A stretch of 64,000 bases of DNA from Mesodorylaimus sp. YZB2_4. Its lineage: Eukaryota; Nematoda; Enoplea; Dorylaimida; Dorylaimidae. Shown one piece after another: positions 57,408-64,000 of the stretch; position 1 is the first letter of the stretch, and every line of letters starts with the position of its first letter. Where the stretch lies: positions 186,001 to 250,000 of the forward strand of contig JASANH010000053.1 in assembly GCA_030248295.1 (NCBI GenBank), read 5' to 3'. Made by a program: the position numbers and the translations under genes. The notes under the pieces were generated by a model. It had not been told where the DNA came from. It saw only the letters and a list, made by a program, of their open reading frames with translations, and searched no databases.

Positions 57408-59578
57408 TCACATCTTAGTTATTCCACCATCGACCAAAAAATTGACTCCGGTAATAAACTTAGCCTTGTCAGATGCAATAAAGATAATAGCATCCGCAAT
57501 TTCTTCCACTTTTCCTCCACGTTGCAACGCAACAAATGTCAGGGGCGCCTAGAACAAAATTTTTACAGATGTTTATCTTGCAAGTATGATAACTGCGGCC
57601 TGACATCGGCATTACTAATCGATACTCCTCCACTCCCTCCTTGACGCTCGTGAAATGCAGTTTGGGGCACGAATCCGGGACTAAAATTAGCAACCACTCA
57701 AATTTGACCAAACAGAACAATACAGTATGCTTACTTGACTGAATTGACACGCACTCCTTCCGGGCCCATGTCCAGGGCCAAGCATTTTGTAAACTGATCA
57801 ACAGCCGCCTTGGAACACGAGTAGAAGGGCATGATGGCAACAGGCTTTGTGGACAGACCGGATGAGATATTGACCACATTGCCCTTAGTTCTGATCAGAT
57901 GCGGCAGTGCCAATTGGGTCAGTGCTATCAATGAGCGAACGTTGATGTTGAATACTTTGTCAAAATCGTCCATCGAAGCCTCGGCCAATCGACCCGTCAT
58001 TCCGACACCCGCATTGTTCACCTACGCACAGACCTCAGGAGAGTAATACTGGAGTAAGTGTACTGCTGGCACTGTACATACCAGAACGTCCAAGCGTCCA
58101 AAGTGTACTATGGCACTGTTTATGAGGTCTTGCCGAACGGATTCCTCAGTTATGTCACCAGTGCAGATATGAACCTAGAAAAAAAACAAAGAAACTTTGA
58201 GAATAACTTAGGTCCCTTTGGGTCCCAAACCCAAAGGCAGTGGGTTTTTGTGTTGTGTCCGTGGGTGTGGGCTGGGGTCGGGTTGGGTCAAATGGCCGAA
58301 TTTAGGTCGACTCTGCTTTGTTAAAATACCGCCAAATTATGACTACTGCGGATCCTAAAATTGTCTACTGAAACTGTTTGAAATATTTTAATGATTTACT
58401 ATAATAATGAGGAAAAATGAAACTTGTTTGGTTGGCTTTTTATCATGATAAATACAACTATTCATTTAAGTGTTGATAAAATTGGGTTTTTATGGTTTAA
58501 AAATGGTGTTATCGAACTTTGACTTGAAATTTTTTTGAAACTTTGAAGATATAAATAGTAACAAAGTCGGGTTTGGGTCGGGTCCAATTTAAAAAATGAC
58601 ATGGGTTCAGGTTTTGGGTTGGGCGTGGCCTCCGTAATTCTGGGTTTGGGCTACGTGGGGTTGGATGGAGGATAAAGTAACTTGGATTGGGCTAGCTCAA
58701 ATTTTAGACCTACCACAGGACCTAGAAAATTGAAAATTTGATAGGCCTCCTCGTACTTTAGTTAAGCAGCGCCCAGCATTTTCACTTTGCTTTTTTATAT
58801 CTTGCAATGCCGCTACGTTTCGTCCATGCAAGACAATTCCACTGGCTCCTTCGCGCGCGAATTTGAGAGCGGTTGCTGCCCCGATGCCCGAACTTGATCC
58901 TGAAAAATAGGACTGCTGCCCATAGATCAGAGATTAGTGTCAATTTGAAGAAAGAGCTCAAATAAATTACTTCTACAGTCTACAACCCGAATTTTGGATC
59001 ATCATAGACGAATGCTAGGATTCTGGCAAGAGGCTATCCAAAAAAGAATGGCTGACCTAAGATTTCTCATATACAAAGCAGCAGACAAAAATGGTGCGTG
59101 GTTAGCTGACAAGTGTTGGTCTAGGGCTAGAGATGAGGGCTCCGTTTAATGTCGCTACCCTCTGTGATCTGCGGCGACTGCCATTGAAATTTCAGTGTGA
59201 TTCTGAAAAACCATTTACGCTGTGGCCATAGTAGAGAAATCTTTGCGATTTCGGCCTCTCATGTAAACTGATAATTAACGAAGCAGCTTATCAAGGACCC
59301 ATAATAATAATGTTGAGATGAATCGTTGTTGTGTTCCGAGCGCATTAGCGTCAAATTTGGAGTTTGAATTTTGGTGGGATTATCTCAGGTGACTATACTG
59401 AAATTATTCCGGTTTTTTTCTGCTTAAGAGATATTACTGATAAGTGATCTGCAATCGACATCACATTTCTTTGTGCGTTTACACAAATAGAAGGTCGGAA
59501 AGATTTCTTACCAGTAATAATTACGACTTTGGATTTAAATGATTTCGAATTCCCTCGAGTTGGAAATGAACAGAACAT
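57408..59578 (-). CDS. Short-chain dehydrogenase/reductase (classical SDR)
   Basis: Six exons join in phase: 59512-59578, 58757-58899, 58082-58174, 57735-58021, 57626-57680 and 57408-57548; 261 residues, typical for the classical SDR family. The Rossmann cofactor loop is TGSSSGIG (about 22-29), followed by the adenine-side GDIT, VNNAG, the NIS serine segment, and the catalytic YSCSK (YxxxK). VNSVNPG and, near the end, FITGVNFLVDGG complete the family signature. It should be a soluble NAD(P)-dependent oxidoreductase with unknown substrate. HGRN after strand 2 has Arg rather than Asp, favouring NADP(H). The loop after NPG, where substrate-binding helices usually lie, is shorter than in most members. 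The fifth intron (77 bp) is inferred from a GTATCG donor and could be drawn differently. Confidence 0.88.
58175..58756 (-). other. Intron 2 of the SDR gene with GGGTT-rich segments
   Basis: The plus strand has repeated GGGTTTGGGTCGGGT-like phrases at about 58195-58295 and 58565-58670. No exon is seen inside. Confidence 0.5.
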
Positions 59579-60991
59579 TGTAATTTGGCCCAAAGTACAA
59601 CGATTTTCAGACTTTATTCTTTTCGTGTAAGAACGACCAAAGCAGCAACTCTTGTCCGTCTCTGCTCTTCTAGCGAAACTTGCAGAGAAAGGGGTTTAGC
59701 ATCATGATCAATATTTACTATAGTAACTACATAGAAACTGTCACCATGTGGGAATTACCACGGCCTTGAATGGGCAGGTAGAATGGGATAGAATGGACAA
59801 ATTTCCACACATACGATACTCTCTTTGTTCCAACTCAGTAGTCAGAGTAACTGAATGCTGGGTATTCAAGGCTACAATTTGAATCAATTTGAGGCACTTT
59901 CCAAGATGAGATAATCTGTTCTCTATATTCTCGAATTGGGCCATCCAGCCCCGAGGGCTAATCTCTGGGTCCTTATCTAGCTCGCTGGCGTCTGAAAGTA
60001 AAAGAGGGACCAAGGCGCCTGTCTAATATTCGACTTTTGCTTTCATGCAAGGTGTAAAACGGCTCGAAGAACAGACGAGTCAATGCAGTCAATATCAGCT
60101 AATCAGGCGAGTCAATGCCCTAATCAAAAGTAGAACATCGGGAAGTCGACGATACAAGTTCCAAAAAGCTCAGGTCAGTCAAGAAAGCACGTTGAGATTG
60201 TCGCGAACGCGGGTTGAGGACATTTAGACACCCCACCCCCTCTAGGGCGCTTCGAGCCCTCGGTTCGCGCGTTCGGCGCTCACTGTCAAAGTACCCACTT
60301 GGACTTCCATTTTTGCTTCTGGCCCCCTCCGTCATCTGACTCCTGCGTAAGCCCCCCGCAAATGTTTGGGTTATCACGGGGGTGTAAGTTCGGGGTGGGG
60401 AAGTAATGAAGGACCAGTTCAGCTGTCCTGCTCATCAAAATCATTTTAGCTCTCTTTTCAGCCCCCTTTTGCTCTTTTGTTGCTTCTTTCTGTGTCGAAG
60501 GCTAATTCTCTAATTCTGTAGTGGTTAGGCTCTACCTGGTGGCTGTGGGGCAAGTGGTGATGGCACAGCGGCAGTGGCGCATGTGAAGTAAATGCATCCC
60601 ATCAATGAGTCATACGGGATTTTGAGTGAGTCCTTATCAAATACGGCCTCTACACTTCAGAGGCTTCTTGCTGGGGTCTTGCTGAACGACGGATGGCTGG
60701 CTGGTCCCTTTTTTTACAAAGGAGAGATCAATCATAAACCGTTTCCAGCCTACTTACGGTTTGACTGACTTTGAGAGCTGTCCCCTTCCGTTTTAAAGAA
60801 CCCCCATTTGGCTGTACTGTGCATACACAACATGGACTGTCGTCATTCTTGGCCAGCTGCAGCTTTTACCAGCGGTTTGTTTGTTTGTCAAATCTTTAGC
60901 GTTATCCATACAACGTACAGCACAAATACTGTAATCGTGTGGTTGCTCGCCTGTTTCAGGTTCGTTTTCAACGTACACGGATGGATGTGGG
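59579..60991. other. Intergenic region without supported gene
   Basis: A short direct repeat of AGTCAATGC occurs near 60079 and 60111. Otherwise I see nothing I can support. Confidence 0.5.
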
Positions 60992-62930
60992 ATGAGAATT
61001 CACCAAACGTCGACCTATCAATTTGAATTCGGTTCAGCCCGAAGTTTGGACACAACCATCGTGCTCGGATTTTGCCAAACATCTAGCCAATTTTGGGCGA
61101 ATTTGCGTCGGCTTGATTCAAATGATCGTTCTGTGCCAACATTAATTAATGAGTACAACGAAATTCTTATTGGCTCTGGGGAAAAAGCTAATGAACTTAA
61201 TAATCGGTTCGCAAAAAATTTTAATGCTCATGATTTTGGCTCTTTTGCTCCACCTGCCAGCGACTCTGATGACCTATCTGATTATAAAGTGACTGCCAAA
61301 TTTGTTTCCAAGCAAATTCGACTCATTCGGAATAATTGTGCCCCTGACGACGATGGTCTCCCTGTATCGATCTTGAAAGGTATTTCCGAATCGATTTGTG
61401 GTCCTGTTGCTGTGCTAATTAACAGGTCAATGGAATGTGGCCAGTTCCCGTCTGCCTGGAAATCTGCCAATATTGTCCCGATTCCAAAAGCAGGCGACAA
61501 AAGCTCAGTGGATTCATATCGTCCGATTTCACTTTTGCCAATTTTATCGAAAATATATGAGCGCCACATCGAAGCATTATCCGCCCGTATCTGCGACTGT
61601 CTCCTAATCAGTTCGGTTTCGTTAAACGACGAAAAACAAATTCGGCTCTCATTGCAACTTCCCAATTCATTCATAAAAGCCTCGACGATTCAAAATTTGG
61701 AAATGTAGTTGGTATTTTTCTGGATGTCAAAAAAGCTTTTGATAGAGTTCCTCACACACCATTATTGCGAAATTTGGAGCGTTACCATTTATTGCCAGCG
61801 AAATTATTGCGCATTCTATTCTCATACATAACGAATCGTCGCCAAGTTGTCATAGTCAATGCCGCTAGGTCCAGCCATACCCTTATTTCATCCGGCGTTC
61901 CGCAAGGCTCGATTCTTGGTCCAACTTTGTTTGTGAGCTTTATTGACCCGTTATTAGAAGAATTTTCGAAATCTTTTCCATTTGCCAAGTTATTTGCGTA
62001 TGCTGATGATTTAGTTATTCTTATTCCGACCAAGCTTGCTGGAAACGCCTCGCAGATCTGTCAGTGGATGCTTGATTTCGTCAACGAATGGCTTCAAACT
62101 ATTGGTTTGGAATTGAGCGCGTCAAAGACTAGTGCTATTCATTTCCGATACAACTACAAACGAACTGATCAGCTGCCCATTTTATTTCTTAACGGTCAAG
62201 GAATTATCTTTTTTGACAACATCAACTATCTTGGAGTAACTTTTTCATTCGACATGAAATTTACTGAGCATACTCGCACAATTTCGAGAAAAACGCGTTC
62301 AATGTTATGTGCCCTGAAACGAAAATTAGGCCGTCACGTCGACCGAGAAATTATGGGAACTGTTTACAAATCTTGTATTCGTGCTGTTTTCGATTATGGA
62401 GCCTGCACGTATGACCCAATCCTCGAAAAGGACATCGATGACCTCGAGAAGTCTCAACTATTTGCAGCTCGCATATATGTCAATGATTGGAAACTCAGTT
62501 CATCGGACGTTGCCTCGAAATGCGGATGGCCACTGCTGTCAGATCGGAGGAGACATTTGAAGCTTTCCCAATTCTACAAATTTTACCATGGCCACCACGA
62601 CTACCCAAACATCAATTTTGTTCACAAGCAAAATACTGGTCAACGCTGCAGCACCCGTCTTACTGGCAGTCATCATTTGGTTTTACAGAAACATCGTACG
62701 GTGTCTTTTACGCAGTCTTTCGAATATTCGACTATGTATTATGGAATTCGTTATCTGAGGATGTTGTTTTTTCTTCTCTCAGTAATTTTAATTCGACTGT
62801 TCGTTCGATGACATTTAACGCATGATTCTCTTTTCTCTTTTTTTTATCCAGCTTGTGTCTGCCCCAGTAAGTGCGCTCTTGCTGCTTTGGGTCGCAGTAA
62901 AGCTTGAACTTGAACTTGAACTTGATTGGA
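60992..62930 (+). mobile_element. Non-LTR retrotransposon (LINE), 5'-truncated and frameshifted
   Basis: From about 61180 to 62580 the translation follows a LINE reverse transcriptase: KANELNNRFA, NNCAPDDDGLPVSILK, FPSAWKSANIVPIPKAGDK, YRPISLLPILSKIYER; then a one-base frameshift near 61605; then GIFLDVKKAFDRVPH, SGVPQGSILGP and the catalytic FAYADD, followed by NYLGVTF and the thumb region ending near 62580. No endonuclease domain precedes it. The 3' end carries a short tandem repeat of TTGAAC units at about 62906-62925, as in CR1/L2/Jockey-type elements. The frame is otherwise open for 348 codons, so the insertion is fairly young but not functional. Clade is not determined. Confidence 0.85.
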
Positions 62931-64000
62931 TTGCAGTGGAATTCAGATGCGCGCATTTGCTCGCGTTGGCCTCGTAGTCAGTCAACGCTACATAAAAGCG
63001 TGGCTCCCAGTGTACCATATGTGACGGCCTGGTAAGGTAAAAGCTGAAACTGATTTTTAAGTGACTGAGCCTGATGATTGCCATTTTCAGACAAAGCGCA
63101 TGGACGAGGGTCGAACCAAGTACATGGTCTTATAACAAAATCCTTCGCATGCCATCGGAGACTTCGTAGTTGACGTGCGGCTGTGTCTGAAGCGATCTAG
63201 GCATGCCATTCATGCCACAGGTGGTTTCTTGAGGCTTGTCAGAGGAAACTTATAGTTATTTGACTCATCCTGGAGAGCTTGGAACGTAGCAGTGCTGCGC
63301 ACTGCACTTTCGCACGATCAAATTTACATGGGCTTACCGTACGTATACGTACTGTACATAGGGATGGGGTAGTGGGCAATGGTCACCTTGTCTTGGTCAG
63401 TGGTTACTTGTCGAGGATGCCCTGCATATCTGGGGTTCATGCAAGCATGTTCTACTCCTGTCCCATCTTAGGGCTTCACAAAAAATGCATGAATAATTGC
63501 TAGCATGTTGCATGTTTATTGGCCCAGTCGATTTCTTGCCCACAGTAAATATTCACAGGTAAGTTGACTGATTTTTGTTGTTATGTTGTTGTCTCTTGGA
63601 TTAAAAATCAAGCGTCGAAGTCGGTTTCGGTCGACTCCGTAAGCGATTTATGGCTAATTAGGTCCGAAAATCGAAAAATCGACCAAGAGTCGCCTGCGAC
63701 CAGTCGCACGTGTGCGCACACTTCCAAGTCAGACTGATCCCACTGGAGTTCGATGCACACGTCTCCGAGGCAGATGTTGTATGCACAGTCAAGGCATGCT
63801 CCATTCGAGCGAATTCCATCCCGCGACCAGCAGACATCATGAAAGGATTGTTGTGACTCGCCTTGAGCCATCTGGTGCCTCGCTGTGCGCGGCTGTCATT
63901 CGACATAATGTACGGAATGCCCGGCCCTTCCTGGGCAGTAGGTACTTCGGAGCAATATATCGCATCGCGACTTACGATTAGTCTCGATGGAATAAATAAG
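62931..64000. other. Terminal stretch without supported gene
   Basis: A weak tRNA-like T-arm (complement of GAGGGTCGAACCAAG, about 63107) suggests another decayed SINE. Open frames at 63608-63981 on both strands lack recognisable motifs. Confidence 0.4.

Noticed and set aside
60045-60377. Short basic open frames on both strands
   Set aside because: No motif, no splice sites and no neighbouring exons; likely chance frames.

Overview
The window is animal nuclear DNA, most likely from a nematode. Coding regions are split by short introns with T-rich acceptors (TTTTCAG/TTTTAG) and clean phases. One gene (33497-34682) has the layout of a nematode cuticle collagen: a hydrophobic N-terminus, an RxxR processing site and interrupted Gly-X-Y blocks. 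Two complete P2X ATP-gated channels and a TASOR-like protein, neither of which Caenorhabditis elegans is known to have, suggest an early-branching lineage rather than a Caenorhabditis relative. That placement is an inference. Exon models were built by hand from splice sites, reading phase and family motifs.

Layout. 952-1628 (-): mitochondrial ribosomal protein L55-like gene. 1898-10787 (-): a 14-exon, 863-residue TASOR-family gene (HUSH-type silencing) whose largest intron holds a tRNA-derived SINE and a MITE. 12090-13125: broken BEL/Pao gag and a second SINE. 14796-15332 (+): secreted galaxin-like Cys-Cys repeat protein with TATA box and poly(A) signal. 15943-19085 and 19514-24755 (+): tandem P2X receptor genes, ten matching exons each. 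28753-29643 (+): intronless rhodopsin-class GPCR. 30345-32245: two inverted LTR-like arms around a gag fragment. 32367-32839 (+): CDPF1-like Cys-rich gene. 33497-34682 (+): cuticle collagen with a Lys-Ala tail.

38531-52827 (+) is the most striking locus. Exons for the first membrane helix and post-helix motif of a DEG/ENaC channel come first, then an IgGFc-binding-protein-like domain, then one 6.2-kb exon holding acidic metal-binding-like loops and about 1,650 Ser/Thr/Ala-rich (mucin-like) residues, then exons for the rest of the DEG/ENaC extracellular domain and the second membrane helix. Every junction can be joined in phase, predicting one protein of about 2,880 residues: a sodium-channel-family subunit with a giant mucin and adhesion module in its extracellular domain. 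A 3.6-kb intron holds another long inverted repeat.

54205-55600: second MITE copy, a degenerate coding-like segment and a SINE fragment. 57408-59578 (-): six-exon short-chain dehydrogenase/reductase. About 60992-62930 (+): frameshifted LINE reverse transcriptase with a short tandem-repeat 3' end. The genes do not form an operon or pathway. Common threads are extracellular and membrane proteins (collagen, galaxin-like, P2X, GPCR, mucin-channel) and a heavy load of decayed mobile elements around a candidate transposon-silencing gene.
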